Below, piece after piece: positions 45,043 through 53,756 of a stretch of 62,700 bases of DNA. The stretch is from CAZOWL01 sp964583605. GTDB taxonomy: Bacteria; Pseudomonadota; Gammaproteobacteria; Chromatiales; Chromatiaceae. Numbering within the stretch: position 1 is the first letter of the stretch; the number at the start of each line of letters is the position of its first letter. Location: positions 1 through 62,700 of the forward strand of contig CAZOWL010000010.1 of assembly GCA_964583605.1 (NCBI GenBank), written 5' to 3'. Under the pieces are notes generated by a model, which worked only from the letters and a program-made list of their open reading frames with translations, had not been told where the DNA came from and did not search any database. Made by a program: the position numbers and the translations under genes.

Positions 45043-46797
45043 ATGACGGCCGAATCCATATCGATCAACCGCGCCCTGCCGAAGGGCGTGATGTTGAATG
45101 CCTATCCGGACAGCATCGGTGGAAAGCTGTCCGATATCGTGAGGCTATTGAAGAAGCCTGAGCTTGAGCGGGCCTTTTCGCTATTCTACATACTTCCAAC
45201 GTTTTTCAATAGCGATCTCGACCGCGGCTTCTCTGTTGTCGATTACAATTACAATCCCGAGCTCGTCGCGCTTGAGGATCTTGACGAGCTGAATAGGCTC
45301 AACATCATGTTCAAGTTCGACCTGATCTTGAACCATCTTTCTGTGCGCTCCCCCCAATTCCAAGACCTCTTGGAGCACGGCGACGAGTCGTCCTATAAGG
45401 CGTTTTTTGTCGATTGGAACGAGTTCTGGCATGAGCACGGCGAGCCCGGCGTTGACGGGCAGGTGGTCCCGAAGCCCGAATATCTGCAGAAGCTCTTCAT
45501 GCGTAAGCCGGGACTGCCGGTGTTGAATGTGCCCTTTCCGGATGGGACTCACCGGCCTTATTGGAATACCTTCTATCAGGAGAAGTGCTATCGTGAGATC
45601 GCGCCGGCTGATTTGGCGGGAATCGCGGCGCTCTCCGAAGAGGAGGCGAGCAGGGCTGCTGAGACCGTCAACGGGGCCATCAGAATGAAAGTCAACCTGG
45701 ATGAGCTCGATTTTGGTGATCTCGCTCGTTATAAGGAGGCCATCCTGTCGATCGCCGAGAGGTGCTGTGACTACCTTGGCCAGATGGATGTGAACGCCAA
45801 GTCGGAGCTCGTTTGGGACTTCTACGAAGAGACCTTGCGCAAGCTACGCGACTATGGCGCGAAGATCATCCGCTTGGATGCATTCGCCTATCTCCATAAG
45901 GAGCCCGGTCGGGTCAACTTTTTCAATAGGCCTGGGACTTGGGATTACCTCGAACGGCTTCGAGGTATCGCGGAGAAATACGACCTGATCATCTTCCCAG
46001 AGATACACGCGCAATACGGTTGCCGGCTCCATGACGAGGTGGCCGCGAAGGGTTATCCGATTTACGACTTCTTCTTACCAGGCTTGCTGATCGACGCGCT
46101 GGAACGGGCAACCACTCGGCATTTGCTGCATTGGGTCGAGGAGATCCTCGAGAGAAAGATCCTGACGATCAATATGCTCGGCTGTCACGACGGGATCCCG
46201 GTGCTGGACCTGCGCGGTTGTGACGTGCATGGGGTCTGGAAGGCCGGCTTGTTGAGCGACGAGCAGATCGATGCGGTCATGAAGCTCATCACGGACCGTG
46301 GCGGCCGAATCAAGAACCTCTATGGCCCGGACGGCAAGAAGATCGCGTACTATCAAGTTAACGCCACATTTTTTAGCGCGTTGGGCGAGGACGAACGCAG
46401 GTTGAGGCTCGCGCGCGCGATCCAGATGTTCATGCCGGGCATCCCCCAGGTCTGGTATCTAGATCTATTCGCCGGCAAGAATGACTATGCCGCGGCGGAT
46501 CGCGGTGGCGCGGCTGGACACAAGGAGATCAATCGGACGAATCTCAGCGTCGAAGAGGCAGAGGAGGGCCTGCGGCGTGCGATCGTCCAGGACCAGCTGC
46601 GGTTGATCCGCTTTCGCAATACATCGCAGGCATTCGATGGAAAGCTCGAGATCTGTCGCAGTGAAGAGCATCTGCTGCACCTGAAATGGCATGGCGAAGG
46701 CTGTTCGGCGACGCTCGAGGCGGACCTCCGCGAGCACGGCTTCCGTGTCTTACATAGCGTTGGGGGAGTAGATGAGACCGTGATGGAGTCCCCCTAG
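45043..46797 (+). CDS. GH13_18 sucrose-phosphorylase-like glycosidase
   Basis: The 584-residue GH13 phosphorylase-type enzyme has the nucleophile in IIRLDAFAY (Asp279), the acid/base in IFPEIHAQYG (Glu320) and the third carboxylate in GCHDGIPVLD (Asp383). Length and blocks match the subfamily holding sucrose, sucrose-6F-phosphate, glucosylglycerol and glucosylglycerate phosphorylases. Specificity cannot be read safely. An S6PP-type phosphatase follows, so a compatible-solute role (sucrose or a glucosyl-solute) is likely. It ends with TAG followed at once by TGA. Confidence 0.85.
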   Translation: MTAESISINRALPKGVMLNAYPDSIGGKLSDIVRLLKKPELERAFSLFYILPTFFNSDLDRGFSVVDYNYNPELVALEDLDELNRLNIMFKFDLILNHLSVRSPQFQDLLEHGDESSYKAFFVDWNEFWHEHGEPGVDGQVVPKPEYLQKLFMRKPGLPVLNVPFPDGTHRPYWNTFYQEKCYREIAPADLAGIAALSEEEASRAAETVNGAIRMKVNLDELDFGDLARYKEAILSIAERCCDYLGQMDVNAKSELVWDFYEETLRKLRDYGAKIIRLDAFAYLHKEPGRVNFFNRPGTWDYLERLRGIAEKYDLIIFPEIHAQYGCRLHDEVAAKGYPIYDFFLPGLLIDALERATTRHLLHWVEEILERKILTINMLGCHDGIPVLDLRGCDVHGVWKAGLLSDEQIDAVMKLITDRGGRIKNLYGPDGKKIAYYQVNATFFSALGEDERRLRLARAIQMFMPGIPQVWYLDLFAGKNDYAAADRGGAAGHKEINRTNLSVEEAEEGLRRAIVQDQLRLIRFRNTSQAFDGKLEICRSEEHLLHLKWHGEGCSATLEADLREHGFRVLHSVGGVDETVMESP

Positions 46798-47027
46798 TGA
46801 GGCCCTGCTTGGCACCGACGAGTCGTGAAGATCGAAATCGGGATCGGGATCGAGATCCGGCGTTTCGTGGGAAATTCGATTGCGATTTCGATCCCGACTT
46901 TGAGCGGGTAGAGGGTGCAGCACTGCAAGAATATGACGCCCCCGCAAAGAGTGAGCCCACTCAAATTCTCTAATTACGTCCGGGCTCTCACTGCCTGCTC
47001 AACCCGAAAGAAAAGGAGGCTGCGACA
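46798..47027. terminator. Possible hairpin between GH13 and HAD genes
   Basis: In this 230-bp gap, TCGGGATCG (near 46838) and CGATCCCGA (near 46887) can pair as a nine-base perfect stem, with extra repeats of ATCGGGATCG around them. It could be an attenuator or terminator, or a repetitive decoy. No run of T follows, so termination is uncertain. Confidence 0.3.
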
Positions 47028-47846
47028 ATGAATATCCTGGCAACGGATCTCGACCGGACCCTGCTTCCCAACGGCCGCTGGGAAGGTGATCATGGGGCGA
47101 TTGATCTCTTCAATCGGTTGACGGCGGAGCACGACGTCGTCGTCGTCTATGTCACGGGCCGCAATCTCCCCCTCACCGAAATCGCGATCGCCGAGTATGG
47201 TATTCGCTATCCGCACTTTCTGATTGGCGACGTAGGCACGTCGATCAGAGAGTACAAAGCAGGCGAGTGGCGGCTCGACGGCGGTTGGGCTGAGCACGTG
47301 CGGCACGCGAGCCCGCGGTGGGATGCGTCGGAGATTAAGGCGGTGGTGGCCGATGTCTCAGGGATCACCGAGCAAGAGGCGGTGCACTTGAATGAATTCA
47401 AGCAGAGCTATTATGTCGACCACGATAGACGGGACGCGATCCTGGCGGATGTTGATGATCGCGTGAAGGGGCGCTTTGACGAGGTCATCATCTACAGCCA
47501 CGACTCTCAGACCGGGAAGGGCCTGCTCGATGTCCTACCGGCGAGTGCGACAAAACAGACGGCGTTGGAATACGTGGCGGAGAGTCTCGGCGTGGCCAAG
47601 GAGTCCGTCGTCTTTTGCGGGGACAGCGGAAACGACATCTTTCCTCTCACGGCGGGATTCTCAGGTGTACTGGTCCGCAATGCGGACGAGCAGCTCGTGG
47701 AGAACGTGAAGCGGGCAATGGGGGAGAATCCAAGCCTTAAGGTCTACTTTGCGAAGGGGCGGTTCCAAGGGCTTAATGGCTACTACACAAGCGGCGTGAT
47801 TGAAGGGGCCTATCATTACGGGCTCTTCCCGCCCGTCGCAGATTGA
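47028..47846 (+). CDS. HAD-family sugar phosphatase, sucrose-6F-phosphate phosphatase type
   Basis: The 272-residue HAD phosphatase has nucleophile and acid/base in LATDLDRTLLPNG (Asp7, Asp9), a VVYVTGRNL block and FCGDSGNDIFPL (metal-binding aspartates). The cap and the KGRFQGLNGYYTSGVIEGAYHYG tail resemble sucrose- or glucosyl/mannosyl-glycerate phosphatases. Placement after the GH13 phosphorylase points to compatible-solute turnover. AAAGGAGG precedes the start. Confidence 0.85.
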   Translation: MNILATDLDRTLLPNGRWEGDHGAIDLFNRLTAEHDVVVVYVTGRNLPLTEIAIAEYGIRYPHFLIGDVGTSIREYKAGEWRLDGGWAEHVRHASPRWDASEIKAVVADVSGITEQEAVHLNEFKQSYYVDHDRRDAILADVDDRVKGRFDEVIIYSHDSQTGKGLLDVLPASATKQTALEYVAESLGVAKESVVFCGDSGNDIFPLTAGFSGVLVRNADEQLVENVKRAMGENPSLKVYFAKGRFQGLNGYYTSGVIEGAYHYGLFPPVAD

Positions 47847-48020
47847 CGCGACTAAACCAAATCGCCACTCAGGAAGAGCTGCTGGCCCGAGGGTGAACGG
47901 GCGTGGCAATAGGTGCCCCAGCTTCGCGGTGGATCGCGTCTACCTGCTCCGTATCATTGCGCGTCGGTTGTGAGCGGGGCTCTCCCCGCCGACCTGCGGA
48001 ATGCTCGGGGCCGTTTCCGA

Positions 48021-48374
48021 TCAGGCCTCCTCTGGGAGATCAGGCAGTCGGAACGGCGTGGCGGCTGTAGGCGCATGCATGTAGATCAACCCGCCATGCG
48101 GTCGATTGATCTCGGCGATCTCGTAGATCTGCTCGAACAATGCGTCTGCGTCCTCAGCCGGGGCCATGACGGTTAGGACCTCCTTCTCCGGTGTCTCGCC
48201 AATGCCGCGGTGGCGCAGAGGTGTGATGCGCCCAAGGCCGCGGGCGTAATGGATGTCGACCGCCGTTAGGCCGTGCTCGTCGGTCAGAAGCTTCAGCAAT
48301 GGCAGCCCCCTTCCTTTCGGCAGGATACAGGTGATGACCTTGTGCGGCCGCTTGTGACGCATTAGTTCGGACAT
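48021..48374 (-). CDS. PII-like signalling protein (second of pair)
   Basis: The 117-residue ferredoxin-like protein resembles P-II family regulators (KVITCILPKGRGLPLLKLLT, YARGLGRI, EKEVLTVMAPAEDADALFEQIYEIAEI). It lacks the classical GlnB T-loop tyrosine motif. It is last in the DUF1538-PII-PII run, 29 bases after its sister gene, and probably modulates the DUF1538 membrane protein. Confidence 0.75.
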   Translation of the reverse strand: MSELMRHKRPHKVITCILPKGRGLPLLKLLTDEHGLTAVDIHYARGLGRITPLRHRGIGETPEKEVLTVMAPAEDADALFEQIYEIAEINRPHGGLIYMHAPTAATPFRLPDLPEEA

Positions 48375-48402
48375 GCCGAGTCCGTCTATTCTTGAGCGGT
48401 GT

Positions 48403-48762
48403 CTACTTGGTTAGCCGCGCGATTATCTCGGGCGGTACGAAGGTGGCGGCCTTCTCGAGGGGCGTGACCCACATAAAGCCCATGCCAGGGGTATCCATTT
48501 TTCCTGCGAGGTACATCTTCTCGAACACCCGGTCTACCTGATCGGTTGACACAACGATGTTAATTACCTCCTTCTCTGCCTCAACGGCAAGCCCCCAGAT
48601 CCCAAGGCGTTCGCGCACACCCCGGCCGTGTGCGTAATGGATGCTGGCGCCTTGCGCGCCCGCTTCCTGCGCCGCCTTGACGATCTCGTCGGCCATGCCG
48701 CGCTGGACGCTTGCCGTGATCAATGCGACGTCGGTCAGGACAACAATCTCGCGCGTGGTCAA
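48403..48762 (-). CDS. PII-like signalling protein (first of pair)
   Basis: The 119-residue PII-like protein has DVALITASVQRGMADEIVKAAQEAGAQGASIHYAHGRG, then EKEVINIVVSTDQVDRVFEKMYLAGKMDTPGMGFMWVTPLEKA. It overlaps the DUF1538 stop by four bases (ATGA), so the two are translated together. Ligand and signal are unknown. Confidence 0.82.
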   Translation of the reverse strand: MTTREIVVLTDVALITASVQRGMADEIVKAAQEAGAQGASIHYAHGRGVRERLGIWGLAVEAEKEVINIVVSTDQVDRVFEKMYLAGKMDTPGMGFMWVTPLEKAATFVPPEIIARLTK

Positions 48763-50666
48763 GTCACGGATCCTTTTCTGGTCTCCACGACGTGCATCGA
48801 CTCATCGTAACGGTGGTGCTTGCGCCAGACCTTCCACCGGATCCAGAGGCCTGTCGCCAACACCGACAAGATCGGGCAGATTGACGCCATCGCCAGCACG
48901 CCAAATCCTTCGATCGCGTGCACGGCGCTGCCGAAACCGAGGCCCATTGCCAACACGAGAGGCACGGTCACCGGTCCGGTTGTCACGCCGGCGCTGTCCC
49001 AAGCGATGTTGACGAATTCCTCGCTCGAGAAATAGGTGAGAAGGGCAGCGAGGGCATAGCCTGGGACAAGGAGCCAGGCGATCGAGAAGCCGAACACGAT
49101 CTTGGCCACACCCAAGGCGAGTCCGAAGCCGACGCCGAGTGACACCGCGACCATCAAGGTCCCTTTGCGGAAGGCCCCATTCGTCAGGTTCTCTACCGTG
49201 AGCCCTAGGGCATTCAGCGCCGGTTCTGCGAGCGTAGCGCCGAAGCCTAAGAGCCAGGCGAACGAAAAGCAAATCATCAAGCCAAGCCCAAGGTCGTATA
49301 AGGGGGCATTGGGTACCGCTTCGATTTCGGCAAATGACGCCGGCACCAAGCCCCCGGCTTGGCTGCCGAGCTTCGCGAGGCCGTAGGTCAGACCGAGGTT
49401 GAAAACGATGATGCCAAGAACCGCAAGGGTGATGCCGTAGGCGATGTTGACGGGGTTCTGGATCCGCTCGCGAAGCACCAGCCGCATGACGAGAAACAGG
49501 AACAGGACCAGCGGAACGATCGCACGCAATCCGTTCAGTGTCTCGATCCAGGGACTGCGTCCGTGCCAGGCCGCTGGGGCGGCCGTTGCGGCTGTCTGCG
49601 TTGCTGCGGCCACGATCTCCTCCGGGCTGATCACGAGCGAGACGTAGACCGCCAGTATCTGGACACTGATGATCGGGAACAGGGATGCGAGGGTCACGAT
49701 GCCGAAGCCGGACAGGGAGGATTGTCCCTTGCCCGCGGCGGTCGCGATGCCGATGCCGAGCGAGAGCACCAGCGGCACCGTGACGGGTCCGGTTGTGACT
49801 GCGCCACAATCCCAGGCGAGGCCAAGCGTCTTGCGCAGCTCCGGCTCCGTCAAGAGATAGAGTGTGAGCCCGAGTGTCGGGATGAGCGTCAGATAGATGA
49901 GAGGCTTGAGGCTCCAGCCGTAGAGGAAGCGCAGCGTGCCGAGGATGGCGGCGAGTCCGACGCCCATGCCGACGCCCAGGACCAGCGCTTCGGCCCAGTC
50001 ATTCAGCAGGGCATAGAGATAGGGTGCCGCTTGAGCCTCCACGATCTGCCCGGCCGCCTTCAGCGCCCCGATGGCCGGCTCGGCAAACGTCACACCGATG
50101 CCGAGCAGGAAGGCGATTAGCAGGACGACATTGAGGTGGGCCTTCGCCGGCAACACCGTCCCGAGCATCTCGCCGAATGGCATTACTATGAAATTCGCGC
50201 AGCACGTTTGCTCCCTCGCCCTCTGGGAGAGGGTTGGGGTGAGGGAACGATCAGGGGCGAGGCGGCATTTCATCATCCGGGGTGGCTCGGCTCGCCCCAT
50301 GATCGTTAGCCCGACCTTCAAGCCCTCGATGAAGAGCATGAGGCCGATGATCACGGCGAGCAGTCCGCCCGTGATGGCCCAGGCGTCGGCGATGTCCTGG
50401 CGCAGCACGAGCGCCTGAAACAGCATGAGGTAGACCGCCAGCGGAACAACGGCACGCAGCTGCTCAGTCAGCCGCACACTGACGTAGGGACCGATCAGGC
50501 GATAGGCGTCGATCGGTCGCAGCCGAATCTTTGGTGCGCGGTAGGGGATCTCGTGACCGTCGGCGTCGCGCCACACCTTCGGTGTGATGTTGTTGTACGA
50601 GATCCGATCCTGGTGGACCGATATCTCGCGCGCGAAGGCCCCGAAACGGATCTCCGTAGGCATCAT
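48759..50666 (-). CDS. DUF1538 two-domain membrane protein with in-frame repeat insertion
   Basis: The 635-residue polytopic protein has two DUF1538 halves, each with the repeated block AWDxxGVTTGPVTVPLVLxxGxG. Halves lie near 60-350 and 375-610, suggesting an inverted or duplicated transporter fold. Function is unproven; PII-linked DUF1538 proteins are presumed transporters. Codons 120-161 (LTIMGRAEPPRMMKCRLAPD and the 22 following) are a copy of the palindromic element, in frame and stop-free. Removing them restores EGLKVG-MPFGEMLG, which reads as the family does. Whether the protein still works is unknown. Confidence 0.85.
   Translation of the reverse strand: MMPTEIRFGAFAREISVHQDRISYNNITPKVWRDADGHEIPYRAPKIRLRPIDAYRLIGPYVSVRLTEQLRAVVPLAVYLMLFQALVLRQDIADAWAITGGLLAVIIGLMLFIEGLKVGLTIMGRAEPPRMMKCRLAPDRSLTPTLSQRAREQTCCANFIVMPFGEMLGTVLPAKAHLNVVLLIAFLLGIGVTFAEPAIGALKAAGQIVEAQAAPYLYALLNDWAEALVLGVGMGVGLAAILGTLRFLYGWSLKPLIYLTLIPTLGLTLYLLTEPELRKTLGLAWDCGAVTTGPVTVPLVLSLGIGIATAAGKGQSSLSGFGIVTLASLFPIISVQILAVYVSLVISPEEIVAAATQTAATAAPAAWHGRSPWIETLNGLRAIVPLVLFLFLVMRLVLRERIQNPVNIAYGITLAVLGIIVFNLGLTYGLAKLGSQAGGLVPASFAEIEAVPNAPLYDLGLGLMICFSFAWLLGFGATLAEPALNALGLTVENLTNGAFRKGTLMVAVSLGVGFGLALGVAKIVFGFSIAWLLVPGYALAALLTYFSSEEFVNIAWDSAGVTTGPVTVPLVLAMGLGFGSAVHAIEGFGVLAMASICPILSVLATGLWIRWKVWRKHHRYDESMHVVETRKGSVT
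50184..50309 (-). repeat. Dispersed palindromic element, copy D, inside a coding region
   Basis: This 126-bp full copy occupies codons 120-161 of the DUF1538 gene. The length is a multiple of three and no stop lies in the used frame, so the protein remains open. It shows the element can be carried in a coding sequence. Confidence 0.9.
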
Positions 50667-50863
50667 TCACGATTCCAGCCCACCGGGCTCAAGAGCGCTA
50701 TGCCGAGCTGTCGCGGATGCACTAGGGCGCCTGGAACGCAACGAGCTCCCGCGAAAGATGCGCAAACAAGTCTCATCCCCCTCGCGCCGGGTAGTGGGGG
50801 GCCGGTTTCATAAACCATCCTACCTGGCAGATCGTGTCAGCGACTGGAGCGATTCCAATGGAG
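50667..50863. other. Short gap between the oxidoreductase and DUF1538 genes
   Basis: 197 bp between the end of the SAF-domain oxidoreductase gene and the DUF1538 start. A promoter for the DUF1538-PII operon is expected but none was resolved. Confidence 0.3.
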
Positions 50864-52153
50864 TCATCGGCTGTCACCGGTGATGCGCAACGCGTCTTGA
50901 TACAGCAGGCTCGCGGGCTCGGAATGAGGAAACTCGCAGTCCGAGAGCAATATCTTTTGGTCCTTCGGTATGTCGCGTGCTACGCGGACGTTCTCTGAGA
51001 GGAGCTGTGGTAATCCAGGCTTCGCGACATTGTCCTCAATGTTCTCGATTAGCCCGTAGTTCGTATAGCCGCCCATGCCATCGAGCAGGTCGCCAGGCTT
51101 GAGGTCCTTCTTGGCGTAGCAATAAACGTTGGTCTTCATGCCGAAGCGCGGCTGGAGTCGTGCCGAGTTGTCCAGGTAGGCCTCGGCCACGCCGTGCATG
51201 GCCTCGATATGGCCGAGATGATAAGGCCGGTAGAAGACGTAGAAGGGTCCAGGCCCCATGTCGGGGGGGAACCAGGACAGGGTGTACTGCTGAAACGGGT
51301 CGTCGGTATGACCGATCACGAAGACGCCGCCTTTCGGGGTAGCTCCGAGAAGATAGTCGACCAGCGGACGATCGCCTTTCTGCCAGATGCCGGGGAAATC
51401 GATCAGCTCGAAGATATCGAGCACGCTCGAAGCCCTATGGCCTAGCATACCAGGCTGCGTGGTCCGGCCATTAATGGCGTTTGCCAAGACGGCCATCTCG
51501 ACGCAAAGCTTCGAGCCGTCCGTATAGGAGCTGCACATCTTGTGGTCTAGGTTGCGCTTGTCCGCTTCCGGGGCGATCTTGGTCGGATTCGTGTACCGAT
51601 CAAGGAAACCCTTGATATTGCCGCCCATCACGATATCGAATCCCCACAGGGTGATGCCGTCGATAAGCCTCTTGATGACCGTTGGCTGATCGCCATCCGC
51701 GCAGGTGTAGACCCTGCCGTGATGTTTCGCGAGCTCGAGAAGATAGGGGCCATACATCAGCTCGGCCTCGTAATTCATCATGACCACGTGCTTATCGGTC
51801 TCGAGAGCGGTTTGCGCGTGGACCGCACCTTGGTAGACCGCATTCGAGGATTCAATCAACACATCCATTGGCCCGGCCGATGCCACAAGCTCTCCGCTTT
51901 CGCAGACGGCGAGCTTGTTTGAGTCTATGGCCTGCTCGAGATCGGTGCGGTTCTCAACAATCTGAAAATCGAGGCCAAGCCACTCGGCGCATTCGATCGC
52001 TCGGTCGACCCTTATGTCAGCTATGGCAACGGGAGCCATCCCCGGGGTGTGAAAAGTCTGGAATACGAGGCCCTTGCCGATAGAGCCGATACCGATAATG
52101 CCGACACGTACCGGGGTATCGAGCGCGGTCAATCTGTCGAGCAGCGGAATCAT
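50864..52153 (-). CDS. NAD(P)-dependent oxidoreductase with SAF-like C-terminus (homoserine-dehydrogenase-like)
   Basis: The 429-residue protein begins with a Rossmann fold (VRVGIIGIGSIGKGLVFQTF) and has a homoserine-dehydrogenase-like middle (MDVLIESSNAVYQGAVHAQ, MMNYEAELMYGPYL). A SAF-like C-terminal region follows (AKKDLKPGDLLDGMGGYTNYG). Such proteins are known but their substrate is unclear. AGGAGG precedes the start at 52153. Confidence 0.75.
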   Translation of the reverse strand: MIPLLDRLTALDTPVRVGIIGIGSIGKGLVFQTFHTPGMAPVAIADIRVDRAIECAEWLGLDFQIVENRTDLEQAIDSNKLAVCESGELVASAGPMDVLIESSNAVYQGAVHAQTALETDKHVVMMNYEAELMYGPYLLELAKHHGRVYTCADGDQPTVIKRLIDGITLWGFDIVMGGNIKGFLDRYTNPTKIAPEADKRNLDHKMCSSYTDGSKLCVEMAVLANAINGRTTQPGMLGHRASSVLDIFELIDFPGIWQKGDRPLVDYLLGATPKGGVFVIGHTDDPFQQYTLSWFPPDMGPGPFYVFYRPYHLGHIEAMHGVAEAYLDNSARLQPRFGMKTNVYCYAKKDLKPGDLLDGMGGYTNYGLIENIEDNVAKPGLPQLLSENVRVARDIPKDQKILLSDCEFPHSEPASLLYQDALRITGDSR

Positions 52154-52829
52154 AGGGAAGACCTCCTAGGTCAGAAGGCAGCGGTTGAGCTCGTTCTTAG
52201 ACCTTACCGGGGCAGGCGATCCCGAGTGCCCGCGTCGGGGCGGGGGCCCCTGGGCTCAGAAGCCGATCGCTCGCGATAGCAGCGCGCGCCATGTCGTAGG
52301 TTGCGGCGCAATAGGAGCTTGATCACTGCCAGCGACTTGGGCCGGAGCGTCGCCCTCGAGGGCGACACGAATAAAGGAATGGAGGAGAGGTGGCCAATGA
52401 AGCGCTCTTGGTTGCCCGGCAAGCTGCCCTCTCCAGACCGATCGGGGCTCGGTCGGTACTCGGGCCAACTGGCCGGCTCATCCCCTTATCTCAACGGTTC
52501 CGGCGACTGATCCGCGTCACTTGTTCTTGATCCGTCCCCAAGCGCAGCCTGAAGACACGCCCACCTCGCGGCACGCGGCCAAGTGTAACGATTTGCAAGG
52601 GGTCGATCCATCCCGAGGTGGGCGTTGCTTGCTGCCTCGTCGGGCACGCCCTGACCGGCGGAGCACTTTCGCACGCGGCGCAAACGGCACCCCGCGCAGG
52701 CACCCGGATCAACCTGCAACCCCTGTACGGGCGCGCGCAGCCGACTGATCAGGCCTCACGATCTTGAATCGTGCGCGAAGCTGGTGCGATGGCCCTGGCT
52801 GTCCCGCCGAACAGGATGTCGCCCACGTG
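52154..52829. other. Gene-free gap of about 675 bp
   Basis: No coding region recognised. An eleven-base inverted repeat, CGCCCACCTCG (52558) and CGAGGTGGGCG (52614), with a loop of about 45 bases, could form a hairpin. Confidence 0.4.
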
Positions 52830-53705
52830 TCAGGCGGCGATCAGGAACACCCCGGCGAGCATCAGACCCGCTGCGAGCAGGTTCCGGCGCAGGCCGGTCT
52901 CACGGAACAGCCAGGCGCCATAGAGCACCCCCATCACGAGGCTGGTGCGCTTGACGGCGATCATATAGGCCACCTCGACGCCCTGCAGGGCGAGGAAATG
53001 GGTGTAGACCATGATGCCGTTGAGGGCGCCGACGAGGAGGACCGCCCAGGGCCGGCGCCACACGCGACTGAGCGCCCTGGGCTGGTGGGCCCCGACAAGT
53101 CCGAGCGTCGCCAGACCGAGCAACAGGAAATAGAAGGCGCCGAATTGCTGCGGCGCGAGATACCGCATCGCCCCTTTCCCCATCGTTGCAGTGAACGCGT
53201 ATAGGATGGCGACCCCGAGCATCATTCTGGATCCGGGCGCTCGCAGGATCGCGGTCCAGGGGGCGACCCAGGTGCGCCAGTCGCGGATGTTCGCGGCCTG
53301 GCTGTTCAGGAGCCAAGAACCGGTGACGACCAGCAGGATGCCAGCGGCGCCCCGGGGACTGACCTCCTCTCCGAGCAGCCAGTAAGCGATGAGGATCACG
53401 AAGACCGGAGTGAAGGCCAAGTAGGGCAGGGTGCCTGCGAGAGGATGATCCCGGATCGCGGCCATGTAGAGGGCCATGGCCAGGATCTCGAGCGGCAATA
53501 GTGCGGCGATCCAGTACCAGAATGCCGTCGGCAATTCACTGAGCGGTGGCAGCCCAACGAGCAGTGGCGTGAGCAAGAGCCCAGTCAGCGCGAAGCGCAC
53601 CAGCACGAGCTCACGCGCCCCATAGTCGCGCAGCCAGGCCTTGGTGGCGGTATCGGCCGAGGCCAGGGAGAAGGCGCAGAGCAGTGCTAGAGCGAGCCAG
53701 TCCAT
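52830..53705 (-). CDS. EamA/DMT family transporter
   Basis: The 291-residue protein has ten hydrophobic spans in two EamA repeats, with the classical end-of-half pattern (LGEEVSPRGAAGILLVVTGSWLL; FRETGLRRNLLAAGLMLAGVFLIAA). Drug/metabolite exporters of this kind have unpredictable substrates. It lies downstream of dusA on the same strand. Confidence 0.88.
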   Translation of the reverse strand: MDWLALALLCAFSLASADTATKAWLRDYGARELVLVRFALTGLLLTPLLVGLPPLSELPTAFWYWIAALLPLEILAMALYMAAIRDHPLAGTLPYLAFTPVFVILIAYWLLGEEVSPRGAAGILLVVTGSWLLNSQAANIRDWRTWVAPWTAILRAPGSRMMLGVAILYAFTATMGKGAMRYLAPQQFGAFYFLLLGLATLGLVGAHQPRALSRVWRRPWAVLLVGALNGIMVYTHFLALQGVEVAYMIAVKRTSLVMGVLYGAWLFRETGLRRNLLAAGLMLAGVFLIAA

Positions 53706-53756
53706 GGTTCGTGGGGCGCCAGCGGGGAACTGCCGAGCCCGCGGCGCCGAGCGGTC

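Noticed and set aside
46826..46904. Repeated ATCGGG-like sequence as a new repeat family
   Set aside because: Only one place in the window; best treated as a possible hairpin.
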